Source of the DNA: Leclercia sp. AS011
GTDB taxonomy: Bacteria > Pseudomonadota > Gammaproteobacteria > Enterobacterales > Enterobacteriaceae
Direction: 5' to 3'
Assembly (NCBI RefSeq): GCF_037152535.1
Contig: NZ_JBBCMA010000001.1
Coordinates: forward strand, 1,674,001-1,738,000
DNA: 64,000 nucleotides
Each line of letters begins with the position of its first letter. Within the stretch, counting starts at the first letter, position 1. Position numbers and translations under genes: made by a program. Positions 23,620 through 33,771 of this stretch are shown here, one piece after another. The notes under the pieces are model-generated. The model did no database searches and was not told where the DNA came from. It saw only the letters and a program-made list of their open reading frames with translations.

Positions 23620-25083
23620 ATGAAAAAACTTTTTCGTCCCTTTCTGCCGCTGTCCCTGCGGTTTCGCTTCCTGCTGGCTACAGCGGTGGTGGTGCTGGTG
23701 CTCTCGCTGGCCTACGGAATGGTGGCGCTGGTGGGCTACAGCGTCAGCTTCGACAAAACCACCTTCCGCCTGCTGCGCGGGGAGAGCAATCTCTTCTATA
23801 CCCTCGCGAAATGGGAAGACAATAAAATCACCATCGATATGCCGGAGCATCTGGATCGTCAGAGTCCGACCATGTCGCTGATCTACGACGAGAAAGGCAA
23901 GCTGCTGTGGGCGCAGCGCGATGTGCCCTGGCTTATCAAAAGCATCCGTCCCGAGTGGCTTAAAGCCAACGGCTTTCACGAGCTGGAGGCGGACGTGGAT
24001 GCCACCAGCGTGCTGGTCGGTAACGACCGGCACATGCAGAAAGAGCTGGCCGAGATCCGCGAGGACGACGACGACAGCGAGCTGACCCACTCGGTGGCGG
24101 TCAATATCTACCCCGCCACCATGCAAATGCCGCAGCTGACGATTGTGGTCATCGACACCATTCCGGTTGAGCTGAAACGCTCTTATACCGTCTGGAACTG
24201 GTTCGTGTATGTGCTGGCCGCTAACCTGCTGCTGGTGATCCCGCTGCTGTGGCTGGCCGCCTGGTGGAGCCTGCGGCCCATCGAGTCGCTGGCGAAAGAG
24301 GTGCGCGAGCTGGAAGAGCATCACCGGGAAAAACTCAATCCCAACACCACGCGCGAGCTTACCAGCCTGGTGCGTAACCTGAACCGGCTGCTGAAAAGCG
24401 AGCGTGAACGTTACGACAAATACCGCACCACCCTGACCGACCTGACCCACAGCCTGAAAACGCCGCTGGCGGTGATGCAAAGTACGATGCGCTCCTTACG
24501 CAGCGCGAAGCTGAGCGCCGATGAGGCGGAGCCGGTGATGCTGGAGCAGATCAGCCGTATCTCCCAGCAGATCGGTTACTACCTGCATCGCGCCAGCATG
24601 CGAACCGGCGGCACCCTGCTGAGCCGGGAGTTGCACCCCGTCGCCCCGCTGCTGGACAGCCTCACCTCGGCCCTGAATAAGGTCTATCAGCGCAAAGGGG
24701 TAAACATCACCCTCGATATCTCGCCGGAAATCAGCTTCGTGGGTGAAAAAAACGACTTTATGGAGGTGATGGGCAATCTGCTGGATAACGCCTGTAAATA
24801 CTGCCTGGAGTTCGTCGAGGTCTCGGCCCGCCAGGGGGAAGATGAGCTGCACATTATCGTTGAAGATGACGGCCCGGGGATCCCGCAGGGCAAGCGCGAT
24901 CAGGTCTTCGATCGCGGACAGCGCGCTGACACCTTACGCCCCGGCCAAGGAGTGGGCCTGTCGGTGGCGCGCGACATTGTTGAGCAGTACGACGGCCGGA
25001 TCGACACCAGCGACAGTCTGCTCGGCGGCGCGCGCATGGAGGCGATTTTTGCCCGTCAGCATCTTACAAGCGACGAGAGTTAA
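23620..25083 (+). CDS. phoQ: Sensor histidine kinase PhoQ
   Basis: A 487-aa inner-membrane kinase. Two membrane spans (about 17-38 and 195-215) flank a periplasmic PAS-like sensor containing the acidic patch EDDDDSE, which senses Mg2+, Ca2+ and cationic peptides. A HAMP segment precedes [10 protein letters not shown] with the phosphorylated His (about 277). The ATP-binding domain shows N (NLLDNACKY), G1 (EDDGPGIP) and G2 (GQGVGLSVA) boxes. No gap after phoP, so the two are translationally linked. Confidence 0.97.
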   Translation: MKKLFRPFLPLSLRFRFLLATAVVVLVLSLAYGMVALVGYSVSFDKTTFRLLRGESNLFYTLAKWEDNKITIDMPEHLDRQSPTMSLIYDEKGKLLWAQRDVPWLIKSIRPEWLKANGFHELEADVDATSVLVGNDRHMQKELAEIREDDDDSELTHSVAVNIYPATMQMPQLTIVVIDTIPVELKRSYTVWNWFVYVLAANLLLVIPLLWLAAWWSLRPIESLAKEVRELEEHHREKLNPNTTRELTSLVRNLNRLLKSERERYDKYRTTLTDLTHSLKTPLAVMQSTMRSLRSAKLSADEAEPVMLEQISRISQQIGYYLHRASMRTGGTLLSRELHPVAPLLDSLTSALNKVYQRKGVNITLDISPEISFVGEKNDFMEVMGNLLDNACKYCLEFVEVSARQGEDELHIIVEDDGPGIPQGKRDQVFDRGQRADTLRPGQGVGLSVARDIVEQYDGRIDTSDSLLGGARMEAIFARQHLTSDES

Positions 25084-25183
25084 GCCTTCGTTAAGCCTTC
25101 GGGTGAAAAAAGCGTGATTCTCACACGCAGGCCGCTGAGCTTCCGTTATAATCCGAGTCAGTAAAAGCCTGCGGAATATAAAT
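25084..25183 (+). promoter_or_regulatory. phoQ-roxA gap with TATAAT
   Basis: A TTATAAT run (TATAAT at 25147-25152) lies about 30 bp before the roxA start and is a good -10. The -35 is less clear. CCTTCGTTAAGCCTTCGG near 25085 is a short direct repeat (TTAAGCCTTCG twice). Confidence 0.55.
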
Positions 25184-26305
25184 ATGGATTATCAATTAGC
25201 CCTTAACTGGCCCGACTTTATCGAACGCTACTGGCAGAAACGCCCGGTGGTTCTGAAACGCGGCATCCCCAATTTCGTCGATCCGATCTCTCCCGATGAG
25301 CTGGCCGGCCTGGCCATGGAGAGCGAAGTCGACAGCCGCCTCGTCAGCCATAACGAGGGGAAATGGCAGGTCAGCCACGGCCCGTTTGAAAGCTTCGATC
25401 ACCTGGGGGAGAACAACTGGTCCCTGCTGGTGCAGGCGGTCAACCACTGGCACCAGCCCGCCGCAGCCCTGATGCAGCCCTTCCGCGCCCTGCCCGACTG
25501 GCGGATGGACGATCTGATGATCTCCTTCTCCGTGCCGGGCGGCGGCGTTGGCCCGCATCTGGATCAGTACGACGTGTTTATCATTCAGGGTACCGGCCGC
25601 CGCCGCTGGCGCGTGGGCGAGAAGGTGCCGATGAAGCAGCACTGTCCGCATCCCGACCTGCTGCAGGTGGATCCTTTCGTCGGCATCATCGATGAAGAGC
25701 TGGAGCCGGGCGACATTCTCTATATTCCGCCGGGTTTCCCGCACGAGGGCTACTCCCTTGAGAACTCGATGAACTATTCGGTGGGCTTCCGTGCGCCAAG
25801 CGGTCGCGAGATGATCAGCGGGTTTGCCGATTACGTTCTCCAGCGCGAGCTGGGTAGCCATCGCTTCAGCGATCCGGACGTTCCTGCCCGTGAGCACCCG
25901 GCCGATATTCTGCCTGAAGAGCTGGATAAACTGCGCGGGATGATGCTGGATCTGATCAACCAGCCGCAGCACTTCAACCAGTGGTTCGGGGAGTTTATCA
26001 GCCAGTCACGTCACGAGCTGGACGTCTCCCTGCCGGAGCCGCCGTATCAGCCGGATGAGATTTACGATGCCCTGCAGCAGGGTGACAAGCTGGTGCGTCT
26101 GGGTGGATTGCGCGTGTTGCGCATTGGCGAAGAGGTATACGTCAATGGCGAGCAGCTGGACTCTCCGCACCGCCCGGCGCTGGAAGCCCTGGCCAGCCAT
26201 ACGGTGCTGACGGCCGACAAATTCGGTGATGCGCTGGAAGATCCGTCGTTCCTCGCCATGCTGGCGGCGATGGTTAACAGCGGGTACTGGTTCTTCGAGG
26301 ACTGA
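25184..26305 (+). CDS. roxA: Ribosomal protein uL16 arginine hydroxylase RoxA
   Basis: A 373-aa JmjC-type 2-oxoglutarate/Fe(II) oxygenase that hydroxylates an arginine of ribosomal protein L16. The iron triad is visible: HLD in GGGVGPHLDQYDVF and the distal His in PPGFPHEGYS. A C-terminal dimerisation and winged-helix region follows. Formerly ycfD. Located next to phoPQ as in E. coli. Confidence 0.94.
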   Translation: MDYQLALNWPDFIERYWQKRPVVLKRGIPNFVDPISPDELAGLAMESEVDSRLVSHNEGKWQVSHGPFESFDHLGENNWSLLVQAVNHWHQPAAALMQPFRALPDWRMDDLMISFSVPGGGVGPHLDQYDVFIIQGTGRRRWRVGEKVPMKQHCPHPDLLQVDPFVGIIDEELEPGDILYIPPGFPHEGYSLENSMNYSVGFRAPSGREMISGFADYVLQRELGSHRFSDPDVPAREHPADILPEELDKLRGMMLDLINQPQHFNQWFGEFISQSRHELDVSLPEPPYQPDEIYDALQQGDKLVRLGGLRVLRIGEEVYVNGEQLDSPHRPALEALASHTVLTADKFGDALEDPSFLAMLAAMVNSGYWFFED

Positions 26306-26309
26306 GTCG

Positions 26310-26407
26310 CTTAAACATGCCGGGTGGCAATGCCCGGTGGCGCTACGCTTACCGGGCCTACAAAACCATACCCTAGGCCGGGCAAACGCAGTGCCGCCCG
26401 GCGTTTC
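26310..26407. repeat. REP/BIME sequence
   Basis: GCCGGGTGGCAATGCCCGG, then GGCGCTACGCTTACCGGGCC and, inverted, GGCCGGGCAAACGCAGTGCC GCCCGGCG: paired REP palindromes typical of enterobacterial intergenic repeats. They abut the transposase gene. Confidence 0.85.
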
Positions 26408-26899
26408 TTACCGGCGTTCCCCAGCGTCAAAATCCTCCACCTCCCCCGCCCAATCTTCCGGATATAACCCTTCCCGCACATCGCGATGAAAGGTGGAATA
26501 CGGCCAGTCTTTCACACGTGTCACGTAACCATGTTTCAGCGGATTGATACAGATGTAATCCCTGTGTCTGCGCAGATCGTTTTCATCCCGGATAGTGTGT
26601 TCCCAGAACCGCGGCTGCCAGATACCCGACATCCCGAGCGCACGGGTGAAGGTCTTTTTAATATCCCGCCAGCGACCAGAGTAGTCGGTGTCGTTTTCGG
26701 GCAGCGTCCAGATAAAGTGCATATGCTCCGGCAGGATCACCCAGGCGTTAATCAGAAAGGGCTTCGCGCGCTTAACGCATTGGGTCGCCGCGCGAAGCGT
26801 AGCGATATGGCGGATCAGCAGATCGCTGCGCCGGTTTTGCAGATTAACAGTGAAAAACCAGGTTCCGCCCGGTACGTAGTGACGTCGGTAGTTTGACAT
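26408..26899 (-). CDS. rayT: REP-associated tyrosine transposase (RayT)
   Basis: A 163-aa HUH-type Y1 transposase. The HUH motif is H59-M-H61 (PEHMHF) and the likely nucleophile is Y115 (RRHRDYICINP). The RAYT signatures YRRHYVPGGTWFFTVNL and NPLKHGYV are seen. RAYTs cut and join REP hairpins and are domesticated single-copy genes. Start chosen at MSNYRRHYVP (26899). The gene is bracketed by REP sequences on both sides, as expected if it acts on them. The reading frame is intact. Confidence 0.88.
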   Translation of the reverse strand: MSNYRRHYVPGGTWFFTVNLQNRRSDLLIRHIATLRAATQCVKRAKPFLINAWVILPEHMHFIWTLPENDTDYSGRWRDIKKTFTRALGMSGIWQPRFWEHTIRDENDLRRHRDYICINPLKHGYVTRVKDWPYSTFHRDVREGLYPEDWAGEVEDFDAGERR

Positions 26900-26921
26900 A
26901 TGAGGTTCCCTCCCCATTTGT

Positions 26922-26968
26922 GAAAGTGCCGGGCGGCACGTTGTTTGCCCGGCCTGGGTGTACACCGG
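26922..26968. repeat. REP sequence on the other side of rayT
   Basis: GTGCCGGGCGGCACGTTGTT and GCCCGGCCTGGGTGTACACC form REP palindromes matching those at 26310-26407. Their arrangement around the transposase gene is roughly symmetrical. Confidence 0.8.
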
Positions 26969-26972
26969 GCAG

Positions 26973-28199
26973 TTACTGCTGCTTCGCCGTCAGCTCGGCA
27001 ATCCTTACGATCACCTGCACCGCTTTCTCCATCCCCTCGAGGGTCACAAACTCGTGCTTGCCGTGGTAGTTGTAGCCGCCGGTAAACAGATTCGGACAGG
27101 GTAATCCCATAAAGGAGAGCTGTGCGCCGTCGGTGCCGCCGCGGATCGGTTTGAGCTGCGGTTCGACTCCGCAGTCGCGCATCGCCTGCTGCGCCACCTC
27201 GAGAATGTACGGATGCTCGATCACCTTTTCATGCATATTGTAATAGCTGTCCTCAATGATCAGCTCAATGTAGCAATCCGGGTGCAGCCCTTTGCCCACC
27301 TTTTTGGCGATATCCATCATTTTGCGTTTACGCGCTTCAAACCCGTCGCGGTTAAAATCGCGGATGATGTAGTGCATGTCCGCGCGATCCACCGTCCCTT
27401 TAATGCTGGTGAGGTGGTAGAAACCCTCATAGCCCTCAGTTTGCTCCGGGCTCTCCTCTGCCGGAACTTCGGCATGAATGCGGGCCGCCAGCGACAGCGC
27501 GTTCACCATAACCCCTTTCGCCGTCCCCGGGTGGACGTTGTTACCGACGATGCGAATATTCACCGACGCCGCATTGAAGTTTTCGAACTCCAGCTCGCCC
27601 ACGCCGCCGCCGTCGACGGTATAAGCCCAGCGGGCATCGAACGCCGCGACGTCGAAATGCTTCGCCCCTTTGCCCACCTCTTCATCCGGGGTAAAAGCGA
27701 CGCGGATATCCCCGTGCGGCACCTTGTTGTGCTTCAGCACCGCCAGGGCGGTCATGATCTCGGCCACTCCGGCTTTATCATCGGCCCCCAGCAGCGTTTT
27801 GCCGTCGGTGGTGATCAGCGTCTGTCCGAGCAGCTGGTGTAACACCGGGAACATCACCGGGGATAAAACTTCGTCGCCCACGCCGAGCGCGATGTCGCCG
27901 CCGCGATAGTTCTCAACAATCTGCGGATTCACGTTTTTACCGCTAAAATCCGGTGAGGTATCCACATGGGAAATGAAACCAATGGCCGGAATATCGCCGC
28001 TCACGCTGGCGGGGAGCGTCCCCATTACCGTCCCTTTGTCACTTAACGTGACGTTGACCAGACCCAACTCTTCCAGTTGCGTCTTTAACAGCTGTAACAG
28101 TTTCCATTGCCCTTCGGTGCTCGGCACCTGGCGGACACCCGGTTTAGATTGGGTATCCAGCGATACGTACTGTAAAAAACGCTCAAGTAATTTATCCAT
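26973..28199 (-). CDS. pepT: Peptidase T (aminotripeptidase)
   Basis: A 408-aa M20-family zinc peptidase that removes the N-terminal residue from tripeptides. Metal ligands are visible in [14 protein letters not shown] (H, D) and [14 protein letters not shown] (D), and the general base in [11 protein letters not shown]. Start chosen at [14 protein letters not shown] (28199), preceded by AGGGTGGCTGC; the longer frame has no signal. Divergent from potA. Confidence 0.95.
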   Translation of the reverse strand: MDKLLERFLQYVSLDTQSKPGVRQVPSTEGQWKLLQLLKTQLEELGLVNVTLSDKGTVMGTLPASVSGDIPAIGFISHVDTSPDFSGKNVNPQIVENYRGGDIALGVGDEVLSPVMFPVLHQLLGQTLITTDGKTLLGADDKAGVAEIMTALAVLKHNKVPHGDIRVAFTPDEEVGKGAKHFDVAAFDARWAYTVDGGGVGELEFENFNAASVNIRIVGNNVHPGTAKGVMVNALSLAARIHAEVPAEESPEQTEGYEGFYHLTSIKGTVDRADMHYIIRDFNRDGFEARKRKMMDIAKKVGKGLHPDCYIELIIEDSYYNMHEKVIEHPYILEVAQQAMRDCGVEPQLKPIRGGTDGAQLSFMGLPCPNLFTGGYNYHGKHEFVTLEGMEKAVQVIVRIAELTAKQQ

Positions 28200-28447
28200 G
28201 CAGCCACCCTCACTTTTCGTGACAACATTATCAGTAAGCAGCAAAACCCAAATATTGCGTCAGGTCACTTTTATCCCGTAAACGAGAATATTTCCGTTTT
28301 TCGTCGCTTTCGCTAATAAATGTAGCTTATCAATGGGTAACAAGGATTGGCGATGACAACGTATTCCCGTAGAATGTCCGCCCTCATTACGTTTCACCAA
28401 GGTGGCTAACCACAAACCCCGCTGCAATAAGTACCTGCGGCGTCGAT
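28200..28447. promoter_or_regulatory. Divergent pepT/potA control region
   Basis: A rightward promoter for potA is visible: TTGGCG (28347-28352), a 17-bp spacer, then TAGAAT (28370-28375). pepT is known to be induced anaerobically by FNR in Salmonella, and TTGATAAGCTACAT on the minus strand near 28340-28325 is a weak FNR-like half-site only. Confidence 0.6.
28347..28375 (+). promoter_or_regulatory. potA promoter
   Basis: TTGGCG (-35) and TAGAAT (-10) with an exact 17-bp spacer, about 70 bp upstream of the potA ATG. Predicted start of the potABCD transcript near 28383. Confidence 0.7.
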
Positions 28448-29584
28448 ATGGGACTGAATCAAAAATTGAATACACAACCAGCTTCACTGTCACCGTTGGT
28501 GCAACTGGCCGGAATTGGTAAAAGCTTTGACGGGAAAACCGTCATTTCCGACCTCGATTTGACCATCAACAACGGCGAATTTCTTACGCTGCTTGGCCCG
28601 TCGGGCTGCGGTAAAACGACAGTGCTTCGCCTTATCGCCGGGCTGGAAAACGTCGATCACGGCCATATTCATCTTGAAGATCAGGACATTACTCAGGTTC
28701 CTGCTGAACACCGTCACGTCAATACCGTCTTTCAAAGCTACGCCCTGTTCCCGCACATGACGGTTTTCGAAAACGTCGCCTTTGGCCTGCGGATGCAAAA
28801 AACCCCTGCCAGTGAAATCACGCCCCGCGTCACCGATGCCCTGCGCATGGTGCAGCTCGAAGAGTTCGCCCAGCGTAAGCCGCACCAGCTGTCGGGTGGA
28901 CAGCAGCAGCGCGTCGCCATCGCCCGGGCGGTGGTCAATAAGCCGCGCCTGTTGCTGCTGGATGAGTCTCTCTCCGCGCTGGATTACAAGCTGCGTAAGC
29001 AGATGCAGAACGAATTAAAGGCTCTGCAGCGTAAGCTCGGGATCACCTTTGTCTTCGTCACCCACGATCAGGAAGAGGCCCTGACCATGTCCGATCGCAT
29101 CGTGGTGATGCGCGACGGCAAAATCGAGCAGGACGGCACCCCGCGTGAGATTTACGAAGAGCCGAAAAACCTGTTTGTGGCCAGCTTTATTGGCGAAATC
29201 AATATCTTCAGTGCTACGGTTATTGAACGCCTCGACGACCAGCGGGTGCTGGCGAATGTCGAAGGCCGCGCCTGCAATATCTTCGTCAACTTTGCCGTGG
29301 AACCGGGACAGCAGCTTAATGTCCTGCTGCGCCCGGAGGATTTGCGCGTCGATGAGATCCACGATGAAACCGAAGCGGAAGGGCTGATCGGCTATATCCG
29401 CGAGCGCAACTACAAAGGGATGACGCTCGAGTCGGTGGTCGAGCTGGAAAACGGCAAGATGGTGATCGTCAGCGAGTTCTTTAACGAGGACGATCCGGAT
29501 TTCGACCACTCGCTCAATCAGAAAATGGTCATTAACTGGGTAGAAAGCTGGGAGGTTGTGCTGGCTGATGAAGAACACAAGTAA
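28448..29584 (+). CDS. potA: Spermidine/putrescine ABC transporter ATPase
   Basis: A 378-aa ABC ATPase that powers the PotABCD importer. Walker [11 protein letters not shown]-loop and signature [16 protein letters not shown], Walker [12 protein letters not shown] and H-loop FVTHDQEEA are all present. A C-terminal TOBE regulatory domain follows (about 280-378). First gene of potABCD; the end overlaps potB by 17 bp. Confidence 0.97.
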   Translation: MGLNQKLNTQPASLSPLVQLAGIGKSFDGKTVISDLDLTINNGEFLTLLGPSGCGKTTVLRLIAGLENVDHGHIHLEDQDITQVPAEHRHVNTVFQSYALFPHMTVFENVAFGLRMQKTPASEITPRVTDALRMVQLEEFAQRKPHQLSGGQQQRVAIARAVVNKPRLLLLDESLSALDYKLRKQMQNELKALQRKLGITFVFVTHDQEEALTMSDRIVVMRDGKIEQDGTPREIYEEPKNLFVASFIGEINIFSATVIERLDDQRVLANVEGRACNIFVNFAVEPGQQLNVLLRPEDLRVDEIHDETEAEGLIGYIRERNYKGMTLESVVELENGKMVIVSEFFNEDDPDFDHSLNQKMVINWVESWEVVLADEEHK

Positions 29585-30425
29585 GTTCCAGAATGTGGTG
29601 ATCGCCACTATCGTCGGTTGGCTTGTGTTGTTTGTCTTTTTACCCAACCTGATGATCATTGCCACCAGCTTTTTGACCCGCGACGATGCCCATTTCGTCT
29701 CGCTGGTCTTTACGCTGGAAAACTACGCGCGCCTGCTCGATCCGCTCTATTTCCAGGTGCTGCTCCATTCGCTCAACATGGCGCTGATCGCCACCCTGGC
29801 CTGCCTGGTCCTTGGCTACCCTTTCGCCTGGTTTCTGGCGAAGCTGCCGTCGAAGGTGCGCCCGCTGCTGCTGTTTCTGCTGATTGTGCCCTTCTGGACC
29901 AACTCGCTGATCCGCATTTATGGCCTGAAGATCTTCCTCAGCACCAAGGGCTACCTGAACGCGTTTCTGCTCTGGCTGGGGGTGATCGACACGCCGATCC
30001 GCATCATGTTTACCCCTGGGGCGGTGATTGTGGGGCTGGTCTATATCCTGCTGCCGTTTATGGTGATGCCGCTCTACTCCAGCATCGAGAAGCTGGATAA
30101 ACCCCTGCTGGAAGCCGCGAGAGATTTGGGTGCCAGCAAGCTGCAGACCTTTATCCGCATTATCATCCCGCTGACCATGCCGGGGATCATTGCCGGCTGC
30201 CTGCTAGTGATGCTCCCGGCGATGGGGCTGTTCTACGTCTCCGATCTGATGGGCGGCGCAAAGAACCTGCTGATCGGCAACGTCATCAAGAGTCAGTTCC
30301 TGAACATTCGTGACTGGCCGTTCGGCTCGGCCACCAGCATCACCCTGACGCTGGTGATGGGCCTGATGCTGCTGGTCTACTGGCGTGCCTCACGCCTGCT
30401 TAACAATAAAGGTGAACTGGGATGA
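29568..30425 (+). CDS. potB: Spermidine/putrescine permease PotB
   Basis: A 285-aa inner-membrane permease with about six spans. The EAA loop [20 protein letters not shown] contacts PotA. Start chosen at [12 protein letters not shown], inside the end of potA. Overlaps potC by 4 bp (ATGA). Confidence 0.96.
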   Translation: MKNTSKFQNVVIATIVGWLVLFVFLPNLMIIATSFLTRDDAHFVSLVFTLENYARLLDPLYFQVLLHSLNMALIATLACLVLGYPFAWFLAKLPSKVRPLLLFLLIVPFWTNSLIRIYGLKIFLSTKGYLNAFLLWLGVIDTPIRIMFTPGAVIVGLVYILLPFMVMPLYSSIEKLDKPLLEAARDLGASKLQTFIRIIIPLTMPGIIAGCLLVMLPAMGLFYVSDLMGGAKNLLIGNVIKSQFLNIRDWPFGSATSITLTLVMGLMLLVYWRASRLLNNKGELG

Positions 30426-31213
30426 TCGGTCGACTGCTCCGCGGCGGTTTTATGACCGCCATCTATGCCTATCTCTACATTCCGATCATTATTTTGATCG
30501 TCAACTCGTTTAACAGCTCGCGCTTTGGCATCAACTGGCAGGGATTTACCACCCAGTGGTACAGCCTGCTGATGAACAACGACAGCCTGCTGCAGGCGGC
30601 GCAACACTCGCTGACGATGGCGATATTCTCCGCCACCTTCGCCACCCTGATTGGCTCCCTGACCGCAGTGGCGCTCTACCGCTACCGTTTTCGCGGCAAG
30701 CCCTTCGTCAGCGGAATGCTGTTTGTGGTGATGATGTCCCCGGACATCGTGATGGCCATTTCGCTGCTGGTGCTGTTTATGCTGCTGGGGGTGCAACTGG
30801 GCTTCTGGTCGCTGCTCTTCTCGCACATCACCTTCTGTCTGCCGTTTGTGGTGGTGACGGTTTATTCCCGTCTGAAGGGCTTTGATGTACGGATGCTGGA
30901 AGCGGCGAAAGATCTGGGGGCCAGCGAAATGACTATTCTGCGCAAAATTATCCTGCCGCTGGCGATGCCCGCCGTGGCCGCGGGGTGGCTGCTCAGCTTT
31001 ACCCTGTCGATGGATGACGTGGTGGTTTCGTCGTTTGTCACCGGACCGGGCTATGAAATTCTGCCGTTGAAGATCTATTCCATGGTGAAAGTCGGCGTCT
31101 CACCGGAGGTGAACGCGCTGGCGACCATACTGTTGATGTTATCGCTGGTTCTGGTGATCGCCAGCCAGCTTATTGCTCGTGATAAAACAAAATCTCAGGG
31201 GACCGTGAAATGA
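30422..31213 (+). CDS. potC: Spermidine/putrescine permease PotC
   Basis: A 263-aa permease pairing with PotB to form the channel. The EAA loop EAAKDLGASEMTILRKIILP is visible and about six membrane spans are predicted. Start and stop overlap potB and potD by 4 bp each. Confidence 0.96.
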   Translation: MIGRLLRGGFMTAIYAYLYIPIIILIVNSFNSSRFGINWQGFTTQWYSLLMNNDSLLQAAQHSLTMAIFSATFATLIGSLTAVALYRYRFRGKPFVSGMLFVVMMSPDIVMAISLLVLFMLLGVQLGFWSLLFSHITFCLPFVVVTVYSRLKGFDVRMLEAAKDLGASEMTILRKIILPLAMPAVAAGWLLSFTLSMDDVVVSSFVTGPGYEILPLKIYSMVKVGVSPEVNALATILLMLSLVLVIASQLIARDKTKSQGTVK

Positions 31214-32244
31214 AAAAAATGCTTGCCGCTGCGGCGCTGGTGCTGGGAATGGGCGCTGCGCACGCGGACGACGGTAAAACGCTCTACTTCTACAACTGGA
31301 CCGAGTATGTGCCGCCAGGCCTGCTGGAGCAGTTCACCAAAGAGACCGGCATCAAGGTGATCTACTCCACCTACGAGTCGAATGAAACCATGTATGCCAA
31401 GCTCAAAACCTATAAAGAGGGGGCATACGATCTGGTGGTTCCGTCGACCTATTTCGTCGACAAGATGCGCAAAGAGGGCATGATCCAGAAGATCGACAAA
31501 TCGAAGCTCACCAATTTTTCAAACCTCGATCCGGAGATGCTCAACAAGCCGTTTGACCCGAATAACGACTACTCGATTCCGTACATCTGGGGCGCGACGG
31601 CGATTGGGATCAACAGTGAGGCGATGGATCCTAAAACGGTGACCCGCTGGGCGGATCTGTGGAAACCGGAATACAAAGGCGGGCTGCTGCTGACCGACGA
31701 CGCGCGCGAAGTGTTCCAGGTGGCGCTGCGTAAGCTGGGCTACTCCGGCAACACCACCGATCCGAAAGAGATTGAAGCGGCATATCACGAGCTGCAAAAA
31801 CTGATGCCAAACGTCGCGGCCTTCAACTCCGATAACCCGGCGAACCCCTATATGGAAGGGGAAGTGAACCTGGGGATGGTGTGGAACGGTTCAGCATTCG
31901 TGGCGCGCCAGGCCGGTACGCCGCTGGAAGTGGTGTGGCCTGAAGAGGGCGGGATCTTCTGGATGGACAGCCTCTCTATTCCGGCCAATGCCAAAAATGT
32001 CGACGGGGCGCTGAAGCTGATTAACTTCCTGCTGCGCCCGGATGTGGCAAAACAGGTGGCGGAAACCATCGGCTATCCAACGCCAAACCTGGCCGCCCGC
32101 AAGCTGTTGAGCCCGGAGGTGGCGAACGACAAGTCGCTCTATCCGGATGCGGAGACCGTCAGCAAAGGCGAGTGGCAGAATGACGTGGGCGACGCGAGCC
32201 GTCTGTATGAAGAGTATTACCAGAAGTTGAAGGCGGGGCGTTAA
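31210..32244 (+). CDS. potD: Spermidine/putrescine-binding protein PotD
   Basis: A 344-aa periplasmic binding protein. Signal peptide MKKMLAAAALVLGMGAAHA is cleaved before DDGKTLYFYNWTEYV. The mature protein delivers spermidine, and putrescine less tightly, to PotBC. Conserved aromatic and acidic ligand residues include the NWTEYV segment and W/D residues in LGMVWNGSAF. Last gene of the operon. Confidence 0.97.
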   Translation: MKKMLAAAALVLGMGAAHADDGKTLYFYNWTEYVPPGLLEQFTKETGIKVIYSTYESNETMYAKLKTYKEGAYDLVVPSTYFVDKMRKEGMIQKIDKSKLTNFSNLDPEMLNKPFDPNNDYSIPYIWGATAIGINSEAMDPKTVTRWADLWKPEYKGGLLLTDDAREVFQVALRKLGYSGNTTDPKEIEAAYHELQKLMPNVAAFNSDNPANPYMEGEVNLGMVWNGSAFVARQAGTPLEVVWPEEGGIFWMDSLSIPANAKNVDGALKLINFLLRPDVAKQVAETIGYPTPNLAARKLLSPEVANDKSLYPDAETVSKGEWQNDVGDASRLYEEYYQKLKAGR

Positions 32245-32253
32245 TGCAATAAC

Positions 32254-32275
32254 ATGCCGGGTTTCGACCCGGCAT
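32254..32275 (+). terminator. Hairpin after potD
   Basis: ATGCCGGGT, loop TTCG, ACCCGGCAT: a 9-bp stem with a stable UUCG-type loop, 9 bp after the potD stop. There is no T-run, so it may serve as a 3'-end stabiliser. Confidence 0.65.
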
Positions 32276-32433
32276 GACTCATTGGTACAAGGATAAGTAC
32301 ATATGAAGCGGAACAGTAACGTTCTTTATTCTCTTTTTTCTGCATCGATATTATTTTTACTACCGTTAACAAGACATGAGAATTAAGTTTTCTGATTTAA
32401 AGGACTGAAGGTAACATCATAAAAGGACTCATT

Positions 32434-33312
32434 ATGTCAAAAATAGCGCAGAGAAAAGCGCCGCCCCTCTTCGGTGTCGTTGCCGTCAACGACATTTATT
32501 GCGATATCATAAGAAACGTCCCCAGAAGCGAATGGCTTGGCGTAACGATGCCGCTTCTGACAGTAATCCCCTTTCTGTTATCGATATTTTTTATTGGCCC
32601 AATTATTGGGTATTCTCCTGTATTTATTCTGGTTGAGATTATACTCATCCTGATGTTCTATAGCAGCATCCACGCATTGCGTGTCGTTATTACCCACCCC
32701 AAAACATTACTCGTCAGGCTGAATCGCAAACGCCAACGCGTGTATGTTCAAACGTATCGTCCCACGCGTAATATCTTTGCGAAATGGCCTGTCGAAACGC
32801 TGATTTATGACTGGAAGGTCATTGAAGCCCATTTTAGTAACGGTTCCGGAACCGCGGGCTCCCGGACATGGTATAAGTGGCAAGCCCCCTCGACTGACGG
32901 GAGAAAAAACTGGGTGATCATCAGCGATGATAACGCGCCTTTATTTTATCAAGTCTCTCGCTTCTCTACCGATATTGCAGATACTCTTTTGAGTTATGCG
33001 GAATCCTGGGCGTGGTGCAGAAACTATATGAAAGGCCTGATGACACCCGTTAATTTAATATCGATAGAAAATAACTACTCTTTTAAATATTGCGTGACGA
33101 GACTGAGTAGCCGGACGTTGTCACGTGTCAATGAACAGGATAAATGGACAACCATTTTCCCCGTCAGGAATCCTTTTTTCTGGCTACTTTCTTTTATTAT
33201 GGTGCCAACCATTTTACTGGACGCTCTGGCAATGAGACGAATTATGCGCAGGCTGCCGGAGACGCCGTGGTCTGATGCGGCGCAGGCCGAATCAACAACA
33301 GATAAACAATAG
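32434..33312 (+). CDS. DUF6708-like membrane protein
   Basis: A 292-aa protein with two N-terminal membrane spans (about 38-80), then PKTLLVRLNRKRQRVYVQTY and a strand-rich soluble part with W-rich segments, then a C-terminal span (about 250-270). The N-R-K-R-x-VYV pattern resembles DUF6708 proteins, which often accompany type VI secretion effectors. AAGGAC precedes ATG. It is AT-rich compared with potD and cobB. It sits alone here with no effector or T6SS gene nearby. E. coli K-12 also carries membrane-protein genes between potD and cobB, but I cannot confirm orthology. Confidence 0.6.
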   Translation: MSKIAQRKAPPLFGVVAVNDIYCDIIRNVPRSEWLGVTMPLLTVIPFLLSIFFIGPIIGYSPVFILVEIILILMFYSSIHALRVVITHPKTLLVRLNRKRQRVYVQTYRPTRNIFAKWPVETLIYDWKVIEAHFSNGSGTAGSRTWYKWQAPSTDGRKNWVIISDDNAPLFYQVSRFSTDIADTLLSYAESWAWCRNYMKGLMTPVNLISIENNYSFKYCVTRLSSRTLSRVNEQDKWTTIFPVRNPFFWLLSFIMVPTILLDALAMRRIMRRLPETPWSDAAQAESTTDKQ

Positions 33313-33400
33313 ATTAATCATTTATTTTAACTGCGTAAGGTCCTGCGTTGTTGTCAGGGCTTTACGGGTAATCTGGCGTTGATTCGCGCCGCTCAAATAT

Positions 33401-33706
33401 TTACTCCGATATTTTTTGCAACGCATCATCAATTTTGCCAACCATATACATCAGCGGCTTCCACAGCGCCACCAGCGTAACAATTGTGCCGAACAGCTGC
33501 ACATCGCCATACGCAAGTTGCCCAGTAAACAGCAGGTATACCAGGTTAAATATACAAGAACCAGCGGAGACAATGCCGATGTACAAAAAGAGAATGAACA
33601 GAATATTTCTGCTGTCAGAAAGGCGAGGCAGGCAACACTGGCTCCATAGCCCTGTCCCTACCGCCACAATAAAAATAATGGCCGATATAATTAGCGGGTT
33701 ATCCAT
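33401..33706 (-). CDS. Small inner-membrane protein, 101 aa
   Basis: Not recognised. Two to three hydrophobic segments: LIISAIIFIVAVGTGLW, ILFILFLYIGIVSAGSCIFN with LVYLLF, and IVTLVALWKPLMYMVG. Start chosen at MDNPLIISAI (33706), with AGGAACAGG just upstream, rather than the first ATG at 33763. Convergent with the DUF6708-like gene and directly upstream of cobB on the map. Confidence 0.6.
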   Translation of the reverse strand: MDNPLIISAIIFIVAVGTGLWSQCCLPRLSDSRNILFILFLYIGIVSAGSCIFNLVYLLFTGQLAYGDVQLFGTIVTLVALWKPLMYMVGKIDDALQKISE

Positions 33707-33771
33707 AACCTGTTCCTGTCGTTCCTTAAAAATTTGCGCGAAAAACGTCTGCTCCTCGCGCATTGAAGCAC

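Noticed and set aside
26310..26968. A classical insertion sequence around the transposase
   Set aside because: No terminal ends or target-site duplication; the protein is of the REP-associated class and the flanks are REP palindromes.
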